Below, piece by piece: positions 1-7,411 of a DNA stretch of 13,635 bases (position 1 is the stretch's first letter; each line of letters starts with the position of its first letter). Made by a program: the position numbers and the translations under genes. The stretch covers positions 1-13,635 of the forward strand of contig DCQY01000140.1 of the NCBI GenBank assembly GCA_002323995.1, given 5' to 3'. Under the pieces are notes generated by a model, which was not told the origin of the DNA, searched no databases, and saw nothing but the letters and a program-made list of their open reading frames with translations. The stretch comes from Akkermansiaceae bacterium UBA1506 (lineage in GTDB: Bacteria > Verrucomicrobiota > Verrucomicrobiia > Verrucomicrobiales > DEV007).

Positions 1-3000
1 ACAAGGTCCCACGCTATCGTGGCCCCGTCAGCGTAGGATAGGTCACCGGCAATTGTCTGGGTTCCAACGGATCCTGCGTCGATTGTTGCACCCGCATGAT
101 GGGTGCCGTTGGCTCCAATACTTACTGACGATCTGGCGGCAAGATTTGCGCTATTACGGCTGGTGGTATTATCAGCGAGCAAAGTGCCGGAACCACCCAG
201 ATTGGCGGTTCCTGTTCCATTGCCGACAGTCACGTTTCCGAAACCAACTCCGCTACCAGCGGTGTTGTTGACCAGCAAGGTTCCGGAAGTCACGGTGGTC
301 CCGCCGGAGTATCCGGTGGCGCTACCGCTGTTTCCGCTGACCTCCCAAGTGCCATCGGTATCTACTTCTAGGGCAACGGTTTGATTGCCATCGAAAGTTG
401 CGACCCCATTATCAAGGATTGTTCCCTGAATTTGGTTGGTGCCGCCAGCATAACTGCCGGCAAGAGTCAGGGTTCGAGCCTGGATTCGAGGAGCTGTGTT
501 ATTATTCTCCACTTGGCTGAACTGGGAATTGGTAAAGACCAAAGCGCCGGTGCCGTCGTTTTTAATCGTGCCGCCGATACCGGGATCTGTGTGAGTGTTG
601 CTGAACCAAAAGTTACCCACTTGCACCCGCTTGTCAGTTGAATCGCCGCTACCGGTGTAAAGTAGGGTGCCGAATTGGTTACTGTTATTGGTGATGCTGT
701 TGTTGGCATTGACACCGAGGACGAGCTGGCCTCCCGCTCCCGCGTGACTCGCCTCACCGGCATTACCGATTGAGGCCACTGAGGTAATGGCTCCAACCAC
801 TAAGTTGCCCTTGAAATCGTTGTTTGCGTTGGCCAAAACGACGGTGCCTTGTCCATCAAAGTTTGCGCTCTTATAGGTAGAACGCGTAAAAAAGTGGTTG
901 CCACTGATTTTACCAGACACAGTCAACACGTCATTTCGTCCCGCATCGACTCGGAAGCCAGTGTCGCCAGACTCACTGGTTACAAGAGAACCAGACAACT
1001 CTCCGCTATGACTTGTCGCCCCTGCGTTATCAAGGCGAATGATCTTTGTGTCATTATCACCGACAAAAATATCATTGGTGACATTCAGGTTATTTGCGTC
1101 GAGATCAAGAATGGGATCCCGCTGCTGATTACCCGCAAGGTTGGTTGCTTCGATCGTGACGAGTCCCGTGCCGAGCGCGTTACTATTGGTGATGCTGAGC
1201 CGACCCTCACCGATCACTGTTCCTCCCGTATAGGCATTGTTTCCGCTGAGGGTCACTGAATTACCACCTCCATCGTTTAATGTATCGCCGTCAGCTACCA
1301 ACACTGAGCCATCGCCGATAATGCGAGAACTGATCACGATGTCGTTTCCGCCGGAGCTTGTTGAGGTATTACCTCCGCCGAGGGTCATCGTGCCATCGAT
1401 TGTGATGTTGCCGCCGGAGATGTTGTAGTCGTTCGTCGGAAGTTCGGGGTTGACCGTCATATTGCCGACACGAACATTCCCTTGAACAACCACGTTGGTG
1501 CTAGATCCATTATCGTCAAAGGTGACACTGTCGCCGTCGAAGAAAAGGGTGTCAGTTCCACCAGTCCAGTTCTCGGTTGTGTTCACATCCCAGAAAGTTG
1601 GGTTGGTGCCATCGGTGCCCGCCCATGTCTTGGCTTGATACCCTGCGTCGTAGGTAATGGCAGTAGAAGTAAAGGCGAGTCCGGCGCCTGCACCACGAGC
1701 GGAGGTCGGAGCATTGGTGACGGTGAATTTTGACGTGTCGTTGAAGCCTACGTTTGTGCCGTTGCCGTAAACGATCACGTCAAATGCCCCTGCGCCTGCC
1801 TTGTTCTGCAGGTCAATGGTCACGTTACCGGTAACGGCGGTGAGGTCGAACTGACCGGTGCCGGTGGTGCCAAGGGCCCCCGCAGTCATTCCGTCAACAA
1901 GGAGGGTGTGGGTAGTTCCATTGAAAATGATGTTGCCGCTGGTCGTGCCTTCACCACCAAGATTCGCACCACTTGCTACAGCGATGTTGGAACTGTTGGT
2001 TCCGTTGATATTGAGAATACCCTCGTTGACTGACGTATTCCCAGTGTAGGTATTGGCCTTGCCGAGAAGGGTCACGGTATTGCTGCCAGTCTTAGTGACA
2101 CTGATCGTTCCGTTGCCAGCTGTGTTGTTGTCGAGAATGTTTCCAAGTATTTCGATGTCGCTGGTGCCGCCCAAGGTGAGGGTTCTGTTAACAGTCACAT
2201 TTGGCCTGGCTTCGTTGAATCTATGAACGCCGCCGCCAACAGTCCCTGTCACTTTTAGGGTGCCGGTGCCATTGTTGATGAGAGAACCTCCGCCTGTCCT
2301 AGTCTCAGCGGCATTGTTGTCGCCGATCCGGAATTCCTCAGTCAGGATGCCAGCTCCCCCAGTGTAATAGAGCGCACCATCGAAAGTATTGCTTCCGAGC
2401 GTGATATCACCGGTTCCGATGTCTTTGAGCTCGTTTACGATCATATTTCCCCTACCGATATTTAGGGCTCCATAGAGGGTCTCCGTGGGTAAAAAGCGCA
2501 GGGTTCCGCTGCTGTTTTTTTGGAGGGTCCGACTGAAATTGTCTGTGGTGAACTTACCGATGAAATCCATATCAACGAATAGACCGGTAGCGGTGTCTAG
2601 GGTGCGATCATTAGAGGTCGTGTCGTTTGCGCCAAGAACCATGGTGCCCCCGTTTACATGCACATGGACGTCGACAATCGATGTGATATTCCGTTTGTTG
2701 ACGCTTCCGACGTTATTGTTAATTTGGCGCTGCGGATTGGCAGAGTTCGGGTTATCGCCGTTGAAAATTAGCTTTCCGGTGCCAACGGTATCGACCACGG
2801 AGATTTGGGACATGACCGCAACGTTATTTGTGCCCCCGTTACCAAGAACAAGGTTCTCGTGGAGGTCGATGGTTTGTCCGTTGATGTCCAATTGCACATC
2901 AAAATCCGAAAAAGTTGCGTTGTTGCGCTGCTGCACGAAGACCCTTCCGACTCCGAGCGTATCGTCTGTCAATATCGTGTTCGGATTACTAAAGATCCAC

Positions 3001-4616
3001 CGATCGTTGTCGGCACTCGTTAATCCCAAGCTCAAAGCGCCATCTCCTATCACGGTAATGTCGCGCGTTCCGTCGTCATCATCGAGGGTGCCGCCGGAGA
3101 TAATCAGCCGCGGCGTGGTCGTATCGGTAACGTTACCGTTGATGGTCCAGACCCGGTTTGCACCAGCGACCCGCAGATTGACATCGGTGATGGTCGCGGC
3201 GGCATTTTCTTTACCGGCGGAGCCGTCGTTGTAAGTAATATTGTTGAGTGTCAAGGAACCGGTGCCGAGCGAGTCAGTCAAAGATGCGACAAAGCCATTG
3301 GACCCCGTAACCGCGGCCGTATTTCCACCCCCGAGAGTGAGCCCCGTGATGGTGTTGTTGGTGCCATTGATGTCTACAGTACCGGTAGTGCCTTGTGCTG
3401 TCTGAGCGTTGTTGCGCGCCGAAATATTCAAAAAGTCGTCGGAGTCAAGCGCTGTATCTGAACCCAAAATGAGGGTTCCTCCATTGACAAGAAACCCGCC
3501 GGAGGAATTGTTGCCAGACAATAGAAGCGTGCCGCCGGTGGCTTCATTGTTTGCCGCTCTCATTGAGAGATCCCGGTCAGTCCCGTCATTAATAATGTTG
3601 CTCGTAATCGTGAGCTCGGCTGAGGTGGGATCAACATCTGGATTGTCGTGGACGACAAATGTCCGGTTGGCTCCTGTGACCTGAATGGTTCCTCCGCTAA
3701 CGGTGGCTACCGAGGCGTCACTGTTGTTGGCCCGGTCTTCGTAGTTCATCCCTGTGTTGAGAATCAGCGTGTTATTGCTCCCGATGTTAACGAAGGCATT
3801 CCCAGCTTGCCCGGTGGTATCTCCGAGGATGATCAGGCTATCAAACTGCTGAGTATCGGTATTTACGTTAAGCGTACCGTTTCGAACCTCCATCACTCCG
3901 CGTCCGAAACTACCGGTAACGGTTGCTGTTGCCCCATCCTTAATGATCGTCCGCATGACATTCCCTGTGCCAGCCTCTACCTGACCATTCAGGAGCAAAT
4001 CTGCTCCTCCCACAAGAAAGTCGACTCGGGTGGCATCACCCCGCGTCAGGTTTCCGTCGATCTGCACAGAACGACCATCTGAAGACCCAGCCAGATCGCC
4101 AACTTCAAAACGTTGCACGCCAGCTGTTGTTGCGCCGGTCCCAACAGCGATATCTCCGGTGAAAATGATTTTGTTGGTGGTTGATTCGGTGTCGATCCGG
4201 AAAGTTCCGGCAGATCCATCTCCAATCGTGATATTCGCGGCTATCGTTTGGTCGGCAGCAAGGTCCGAGTCGGTGTCGACTCCGCCAGAGCCGGCGAAAG
4301 TTAAAGTGTCAGCTCCCGCTATGCCGATGGTGTAGGATGACGTGGTATTTCCATTAAATATGAGATGGTTAATTGACTGGCCACCCTCCAGGTTAATTGC
4401 TGCTGTACCTTGGGCGGAATTAAAAATCGCGTTGTCCGCCAAACCGGGGAACGAAGCATCAGCAGTCCAGTTGGTTGGAGTGGACCAAAGGCTGTCCCCA
4501 CCTCCATCGTCCCACGTAAAATCGGCGGAGAAAAGGTTTGAAGGGATCAGAGCCAAAGAAAGCAAAGTGGCAAAAGATGCTTTTAATGGTCGATTGAACA
4601 GGGCGTTAGGGGTCAT
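1..4616 (-). CDS. Giant secreted autotransporter-associated beta-strand repeat protein (3' end outside window)
   Basis: Reading the minus strand from the ATG at 4616 gives at least 1538 codons with no stop up to the left edge, so the C-terminus is missing. An in-frame TAA lies five codons upstream (4629-4631), which fixes this ATG. Residues 1-31 look like a Sec signal peptide (hydrophobic core ATLLSLALIP, likely cut after LFSA). The mature part is rich in Asn, Thr, Gly and Asp, and I see no cysteine in my translation, as in extracellular right-handed beta-helix proteins. Copies of the autotransporter-associated beta-strand repeat (TIGR02601/PF12951 type, pattern SGNNxYTGGTxVxxGxLxL) lie near residues 364-391, 847-870, 1121-1144 and 1424-1452. 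Such proteins are usually surface or outer-membrane adhesins or matrix proteins. In Verrucomicrobiota they often end in a PEP-CTERM anchor or an autotransporter barrel, but that end is not visible here. No good Shine-Dalgarno sequence precedes the start. The family call is firm; the function is not known. Confidence 0.9.
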   Translation of the reverse strand, partial: MTPNALFNRPLKASFATLLSLALIPSNLFSADFTWDDGGGDSLWSTPTNWTADASFPGLADNAIFNSAQGTAAINLEGGQSINHLIFNGNTTSSYTIGIAGADTLTFAGSGGVDTDSDLAADQTIAANITIGDGSAGTFRIDTESTTNKIIFTGDIAVGTGATTAGVQRFEVGDLAGSSDGRSVQIDGNLTRGDATRVDFLVGGADLLLNGQVEAGTGNVMRTIIKDGATATVTGSFGRGVMEVRNGTLNVNTDTQQFDSLIILGDTTGQAGNAFVNIGSNNTLILNTGMNYEDRANNSDASVATVSGGTIQVTGANRTFVVHDNPDVDPTSAELTITSNIINDGTDRDLSMRAANNEATGGTLLLSGNNSSGGFLVNGGTLILGSDTALDSDDFLNISARNNAQTAQGTTGTVDINGTNNTITGLTLGGGNTAAVTGSNGFVASLTDSLGTGSLTLNNITYNDGSAGKENAAATITDVNLRVAGANRVWTINGNVTDTTTPRLIISGGTLDDDDGTRDITVIGDGALSLGLTSADNDRWIFSNPNTILTDDTLGVGRVFVQQRNNATFSDFDVQLDINGQTIDLHENLVLGNGGTNNVAVMSQISVVDTVGTGKLIFNGDNPNSANPQRQINNNVGSVNKRNITSIVDVHVHVNGGTMVLGANDTTSNDRTLDTATGLFVDMDFIGKFTTDNFSRTLQKNSSGTLRFLPTETLYGALNIGRGNMIVNELKDIGTGDITLGSNTFDGALYYTGGAGILTEEFRIGDNNAAETRTGGGSLINNGTGTLKVTGTVGGGVHRFNEARPNVTVNRTLTLGGTSDIEILGNILDNNTAGNGTISVTKTGSNTVTLLGKANTYTGNTSVNEGILNINGTNSSNIAVASGANLGGEGTTSGNIIFNGTTHTLLVDGMTAGALGTTGTGQFDLTAVTGNVTIDLQNKAGAGAFDVIVYGNGTNVGFNDTSKFTVTNAPTSARGAGAGLAFTSTAITYDAGYQAKTWAGTDGTNPTFWDVNTTENWTGGTDTLFFDGDSVTFDDNGSSTNVVVQGNVRVGNMTVNPELPTNDYNISGGNITIDGTMTLGGGNTSTSSGGNDIVISSRIIGDGSVLVADGDTLNDGGGNSVTLSGNNAYTGGTVIGEGRLSITNSNALGTGLVTIEATNLAGNQQRDPILDLDANNLNVTNDIFVGDNDTKIIRLDNAGATSHSGELSGSLVTSESGDTGFRVDAGRNDVLTVSGKISGNHFFTRSTYKSANFDGQGTVVLANANNDFKGNLVVGAITSVASIGNAGEASHAGAGGQLVLGVNANNSITNNSNQFGTLLYTGSGDSTDKRVQVGNFWFSNTHTDPGIGGTIKNDGTGALVFTNSQFSQVENNNTAPRIQARTLTLAGSYAGGTNQIQGTILDNGVATFDGNQTVALEVDTDGTWEVSGNSGSATGYSGGTTVTSGTLLVNNTAGSGVGFGNVTVGNGTGTANLGGSGTLLADNTTSRNSANLAARSSVSIGANGTHHAGATIDAGSVGTQTIAGDLSYADGATIAWDL
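261..347 (-). repeat. Autotransporter-associated beta-strand repeat, copy 4
   Basis: Residues 1424-1452 contain WEVSGNSGSATGYSGGTTVT followed by SGTLLVNN. A short insertion separates SGN from the YSGGTTV element, but the spacing of the two strands fits the family. Confidence 0.75.
1185..1256 (-). repeat. Autotransporter-associated beta-strand repeat, copy 3
   Basis: Residues 1121-1144 start VTLSGNNAYTGGTVIGEG and end RLSITN. Of the copies seen, this is the closest to the family consensus. Confidence 0.85.
1563..1628 (-). repeat. Internal W...NW module start, second block of the surface protein
   Basis: Residues 997-1018 contain TWAGTDG, then FWD and NW-T, and are followed by an acidic LFFDGDSVTFDD stretch. 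This repeats the organisation seen right after the signal peptide (4464-4520). It marks a block boundary about 965 residues into the protein, which suggests internal duplication or fusion of two complete units. Confidence 0.6.
2007..2078 (-). repeat. Autotransporter-associated beta-strand repeat, copy 2
   Basis: Residues 847-870 read TVTLLGKANTYTGNTSVNEG followed by ILNI. This is close to the family consensus of a beta strand, NxYTGxT, then a second strand. Confidence 0.8.
3444..3527 (-). repeat. Autotransporter-associated beta-strand repeat, copy 1
   Basis: Residues 364-391 begin LLLSGNNSSGG and continue with NGGTLILGS. This is a slightly shortened version of the repeat, lacking the YTG element but keeping the SGNN and GGTL-LG parts. 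Confidence 0.6.
4464..4520 (-). repeat. N-terminal W...NW module start of the giant surface protein
   Basis: Residues 33-51 of the mature N-terminus follow the pattern TW-D-x(n)-W-x(4)-NW-T. This pattern commonly opens beta-strand repeat blocks in verrucomicrobial surface proteins. A second copy occurs at 1563-1628, so the protein appears to be built of at least two tandem blocks. Confidence 0.6.
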
Positions 4617-4728
4617 GAGTTGGCAAGATTACGATGAACTTGTTTGCGGCAAAATATATGTAACGCGCGAAGTTTGAATGGCTATAGGGAGGAATCCAAG
4701 GAAATCTTTTGCAAAAAATAACCCATTT

Positions 4729-4736
4729 GGGGGGGG
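4729..4736. repeat. Homopolymeric G8 (C8) tract upstream of surface-protein gene
   Basis: Eight consecutive G on the plus strand (C on the minus strand) lie 112 bases before the ATG of the giant surface protein. Runs of this kind near surface-protein genes can change length by slipped-strand mispairing and alter transcription. The tract itself is plain in the sequence; its variability is only a hypothesis. Confidence 0.5.
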
Positions 4737-4886
4737 TAGAGAATTTAACCCAGTGAACGGAAACAATTCTTTGGTGCGCAGCGGACTACTACCGATCTTT
4801 CACTTGTTTCGGGGACCGTCCAGTAAAAGGGATCCAAAGAGGCATAAGTGGTGAGTTTTGTCCGCGGTCAAATCTATTGGTCGAGG

Positions 4887-4912
4887 AGAGACCTAATGAG
4901 AGAAAAGTCTCT
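4887..4912 (+). promoter_or_regulatory. Possible leader hairpin followed by a T run
   Basis: AGAGAC (4887-4892) and GTCTCT (4907-4912) can pair with a 14-base loop. They are followed after one base by five T (4914-4918). The left arm overlaps the last two bases of a GAGGAG ribosome binding site at 4883-4888, and the loop holds the ATG at 4896. The stem is short and half A/T, so it could be a weak attenuator, a translational switch or chance. Confidence 0.25.
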
Positions 4913-4991
4913 GTTTTTGGCCGAAGCGAGAGGCAATTCCTGTTCGCTCTGTGAGAATTTTCTGCGATGTTTAATGGCGACTCCGGGCTGA
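4896..4991 (+). CDS. Possible 31-residue leader peptide before the U32 gene
   Basis: A GAGGAG sequence at 4883-4888 stands seven bases before this ATG, the best Shine-Dalgarno spacing I found in the window. The frame encodes MREKSLFLAEARGNSCSLCE then NFLRCLMATPG and stops with TGA at 4989-4991. That is 32 bases before the preferred U32 start and in a different frame. The peptide has three cysteines (CSLC and a later C) and no known family resemblance. It could be a regulatory upstream reading frame for the U32-ferredoxin genes, or chance, since the real genes here show weak binding sites. Conservation in relatives is the deciding evidence and I cannot see it. Confidence 0.22.
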   Translation: MREKSLFLAEARGNSCSLCENFLRCLMATPG

Positions 4992-5023
4992 CTCATCAAA
5001 GGGTCTCAACTTTCAAACAATCC

Positions 5024-6283
5024 ATGACGGCAATCACTCAAGAATCAAATGCTGAAGTGCTGGCTCCGGCCGGTTGCTATGCCTCGTTGCAGGCGGCAGT
5101 CAGTGCAGGGGCGGATGCAGTTTATTTTGGATTGGCCCAGTTAAACATGAGAGCGCGCTCGCGGCGTTCGTTTCACCTTGTCGATCTTCCGGAAATTATG
5201 GAGCGTTGCGAGGCTGGACATATCCGCGGTTACCTGACTCTCAACACCCTGCTCTACGATCACGATATCAAGCTGTGCTACAAGCTTCTCGAAGCGGCCG
5301 CGAAGAATGGAGTGAATGCGGTGATTGCGTCTGACATGGCATGCATCATGAAAGCCCGTGAACTTGGGCTAGAGGTGCACCTGTCGACCCAACTTTCGGT
5401 ATCCAACTACGAATCGTTCAAATTTTATGCCCAGTTTTGTGATCGGATCGTGTTGGCTCGAGAATTAAATTTATCGATGATTCGCAAGTTGCGTGAGCAG
5501 GTGCTGGCGGATGATCTGCGGGGTCCTTCGGGGCGGGTGGTCGAGATTGAAGCTTTTGCTCACGGTGCGCTTTGTGTCGCAGTTTCAGGACGTTGTGGGA
5601 TGTCGCTTTTCACCGACAACGCTTCCGCTAATCGTGGTGCTTGCGTTCAAAACTGTCGAAAGGAGTATATTGTTAAAGATCCTGAGACCGGCAAGGAGCT
5701 CAAGGTCGACAATAACTTCGTGATGTCGCCAAACGACATCTCGACTATTGAGTTTCTCGATCAGGTGCTTGAAGCCGGAGTTCACACTTTGAAGTTGGAA
5801 GGGCGCGGCCGGGCTCCTGAATATGTGAAACTCGTCACGCGCGCCTATCGCGAAGCCGTCGACGCCGTCCATCAGGGTTCTTATTGCGAGGAATTTGTGG
5901 CGAAGCTTCTGACCGACATCGAAAAGGTTTACAACCGCGGGCTTTCCGATGGCTATTACCTTGGGAGAGAGCAAGGCTGGTCAGGTAGCCATGGATCCAA
6001 GGCGACTCATCAAAAGACCCTCAAGGGCCAAGTGACTCATTATTATTCTAAACTCGGAGTAGCTGAAGTCCGGGCGACAGCTGATGTCAAAGTCGGCGAC
6101 GAATTTCTGATTATCGGAGAAACCACCGGGGTTGTCGAAGGGATTGTGGAAGAGCTTTATCTTGATGCTGGAAAGGTTGAAGAGGCTAAAGCCAAGCAGG
6201 TCTTCTCTGTTAAGGTCAGCAATAAAGTCAGAAAGAATGACAAGTTCTTCACCATGGAGCCGGCAGCCGTGGTGGCAAATTGA
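5024..6283 (+). CDS. Peptidase U32 family protein (TrhP/YegQ-like, probable RNA hydroxylase)
   Basis: The 419-residue product from the ATG at 5024 begins MTAITQESNAEVLAPAGCYA, the usual U32 opening (EvLAPAG). The U32 signature E-x-F-x2-G-A-L-C-x6-C is present at about residues 176-191. Four cysteines at about 184, 191, 207 and 211 occupy positions that bind a 4Fe-4S cluster in U32 relatives such as UbiU/UbiV. The KLEGRGRAPEYVKLVTRAYR element follows, then a C-terminal beta-barrel-like domain from about residue 335. Length fits E. coli TrhP (YegQ), which makes 5-hydroxyuridine in tRNA, better than the longer RlhA. The old peptidase name is probably misleading. An in-frame ATG at 4967 would add 19 residues with no family resemblance, so I prefer 5024; neither has a strong ribosome binding site. 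The next gene is a ferredoxin, which fits an Fe-S redox role. The exact RNA target is inferred only. Confidence 0.88.
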   Translation: MTAITQESNAEVLAPAGCYASLQAAVSAGADAVYFGLAQLNMRARSRRSFHLVDLPEIMERCEAGHIRGYLTLNTLLYDHDIKLCYKLLEAAAKNGVNAVIASDMACIMKARELGLEVHLSTQLSVSNYESFKFYAQFCDRIVLARELNLSMIRKLREQVLADDLRGPSGRVVEIEAFAHGALCVAVSGRCGMSLFTDNASANRGACVQNCRKEYIVKDPETGKELKVDNNFVMSPNDISTIEFLDQVLEAGVHTLKLEGRGRAPEYVKLVTRAYREAVDAVHQGSYCEEFVAKLLTDIEKVYNRGLSDGYYLGREQGWSGSHGSKATHQKTLKGQVTHYYSKLGVAEVRATADVKVGDEFLIIGETTGVVEGIVEELYLDAGKVEEAKAKQVFSVKVSNKVRKNDKFFTMEPAAVVAN

Positions 6284-6303
6284 GCAGAATCCATCATCGA
6301 GAA

Positions 6304-6528
6304 ATGTTTCTCAAAATCGCCCATAAAAAACCCGAGTGTATCGGGTGCATGCTCTGTGCTGAGGTGGCGCCGGAATACTGGGCGATGGATGAAGACGGCG
6401 AGGCTCAATTGATCAACGTCGCCCGTGAGGATAAGACCTTCCAATATGGAGAGGGTCTGGAATCAGACCGGGAAATTCTCAAGGAAGCCGAAACTGGCTG
6501 CCCGGTGAACATTATTCGGGTCGAGTAG
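6304..6528 (+). CDS. Small single 4Fe-4S ferredoxin
   Basis: The 74-residue product has cysteines 12, 15 and 18 (ECIGCMLC) and cysteine 66 followed by proline (GCPVNIIRVE). This is the C-x2-C-x2-C...C-P ligand set of one-cluster bacterial ferredoxins. The protein is acidic between these, as expected for a soluble electron carrier in the cytosol. It starts 20 bases after the U32 stop. A TTG at 6280 would give eight more residues and an overlap with that stop (ATTGA), which would mean translational coupling; the ATG at 6304 is the conservative choice. Co-transcription with the U32 gene is very likely. The simplest idea is that it supplies electrons to, or helps maintain, the Fe-S cluster of the U32 enzyme, but this is inference. 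Confidence 0.85.
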   Translation: MFLKIAHKKPECIGCMLCAEVAPEYWAMDEDGEAQLINVAREDKTFQYGEGLESDREILKEAETGCPVNIIRVE

Positions 6529-6646
6529 CGCGCTCACTTGTGGACACGCGAGGCAAATTTTCGCAAAATTGTCTGCGCTCTCCCGTATGAATTTTCGCTA
6601 GCGACCGCAGCCGAAAACCAGTTGGCTGAAGATTCCTGATTTAAAC

Positions 6647-7390
6647 ATGAAAATTACAACGATTATTTCCTCTCTTATCCTGTTGCTGACTTTGGGCAAC
6701 GCAAACGAAATCGCTGAATCCCAACAACAGTGGATTGAGGTCTACAAGAAGCAGGCCAATATTCCGGAAGCGGGGGCGATGTTAATCAATCAAGACGAGG
6801 AGCCTGATTTGAGCGACGGGTTCATCGATCTCTACAATGGGAAAGATCTCAAAAACTGGGAGCCGAAAGGTGGTAATTGCACTTTTGAGGCCAAAGATGG
6901 CTACATTGAAGGCACCTGTGTGCCTGGATCACCCAGCACTTATCTTTCAACGAAGAAGAACGACTACACCGATTTTGTATTCACGGCAGAGCTGAAATAC
7001 ATCGTTGATGGAAACACCGGGATCATGTTTCGAGCAGGCGCCAAGCCCGGCAAAAAAGCAGAGACTGTCTTCGGCCCTCAAGCGGAAATGGAAGCCTTCT
7101 CCAAGGAGCGTTACTGGTCGGGTGGAATTTACGGACAGAGTGCCGGCGGTTGGATTTACCCGATGTGGCTGGATGCTCACGAGGCGACCCGGAATTCGAT
7201 GAAGAGGAGTGACTGGAATCGAATCACGATCAAAGCCGATGGAAAGACCATCAAGACCTGGCTAAACGGTAAGCCGGCGGCCCACTGGACAACTGACGAA
7301 TACAGCAAGGGATTCTTTAGTCTGCAAATTCACTCGGGCAAAGAAGGACAGATCCAGTTCCGAAATATCAAGGTCAAAGAGCTGAAGTAA
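6647..7390 (+). CDS. Secreted DUF1080 protein (3-keto-disaccharide hydrolase-type)
   Basis: The 247-residue product has a Sec signal peptide (residues 1-19, core TIISSLILLLTL, likely cut after GNA), then a short charged linker. One DUF1080 domain (PF06439, concanavalin-like beta sandwich) runs from about residue 57 to the end. Typical elements are DGFIDLYNGKDLKNWE at its start, GNTGIMFRAG and EMEAF-KERYWSGGIYG in the middle, and DWNRITIKADGKTIKTWLNG followed by LQIHSG near the end. Some members of this family cleave 3-keto-glycosides; many others are uncharacterised and could simply bind glycans. The protein probably acts in the periplasm or outside the cell. A sulfatase gene follows after 21 bases, so the two probably form one transcript. 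The 118 bases upstream may hold their promoter, though I see no clear one. Confidence 0.88.
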   Translation: MKITTIISSLILLLTLGNANEIAESQQQWIEVYKKQANIPEAGAMLINQDEEPDLSDGFIDLYNGKDLKNWEPKGGNCTFEAKDGYIEGTCVPGSPSTYLSTKKNDYTDFVFTAELKYIVDGNTGIMFRAGAKPGKKAETVFGPQAEMEAFSKERYWSGGIYGQSAGGWIYPMWLDAHEATRNSMKRSDWNRITIKADGKTIKTWLNGKPAAHWTTDEYSKGFFSLQIHSGKEGQIQFRNIKVKELK

Positions 7391-7411
7391 AGCCCAGTAA
7401 CCGCGAAGGCA

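Larger units (their letters stand above)
4617..5023. other. Divergent intergenic region between surface protein and U32 gene
   Basis: About 400 bases separate the two divergent starts, so promoters for both genes should lie here. I cannot point to a convincing -35/-10 pair on either strand. On the minus strand an AT-rich TATATTTT stretch lies about 40 bases before the surface-protein start, without a good -35 partner. The region also holds an eight-G run (4729-4736), a short possible leader gene (4896-4991) and a small hairpin (4887-4912). I see no tRNA or recognisable riboswitch. Confidence 0.6.

Noticed and set aside
2485..3234. A 249-codon open frame on the plus strand inside the surface-protein gene.
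   Set aside because: It is the opposite strand of a repetitive coding sequence that reads cleanly as a beta-strand repeat protein. The plus-strand product has no recognisable domain and an odd Pro/Ser/Val-rich composition.
1..4616. DNA-level tandem repeats or a CRISPR array in the periodic-looking left region.
   Set aside because: The periodicity comes from diverged protein repeats rich in GGNN/NNT codons. No direct repeat of constant length with spacers is present.
4967..5023. Upstream ATG that would lengthen the U32 protein by 19 residues.
   Set aside because: The added residues do not resemble U32 N-termini, which begin just before EvLAPAG, and there is no better ribosome binding site for it.
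6280..6303. TTG start for the ferredoxin overlapping the U32 stop.
   Set aside because: It remains possible, but an ATG at 6304 gives a normal-length ferredoxin, and the eight extra residues show no family feature.
6556..6570. AATTTT-CGC-AAAATT palindrome between the ferredoxin and DUF1080 genes.
   Set aside because: A pure A/T stem with a three-base loop and no T run gives no support for a terminator or operator beyond chance.
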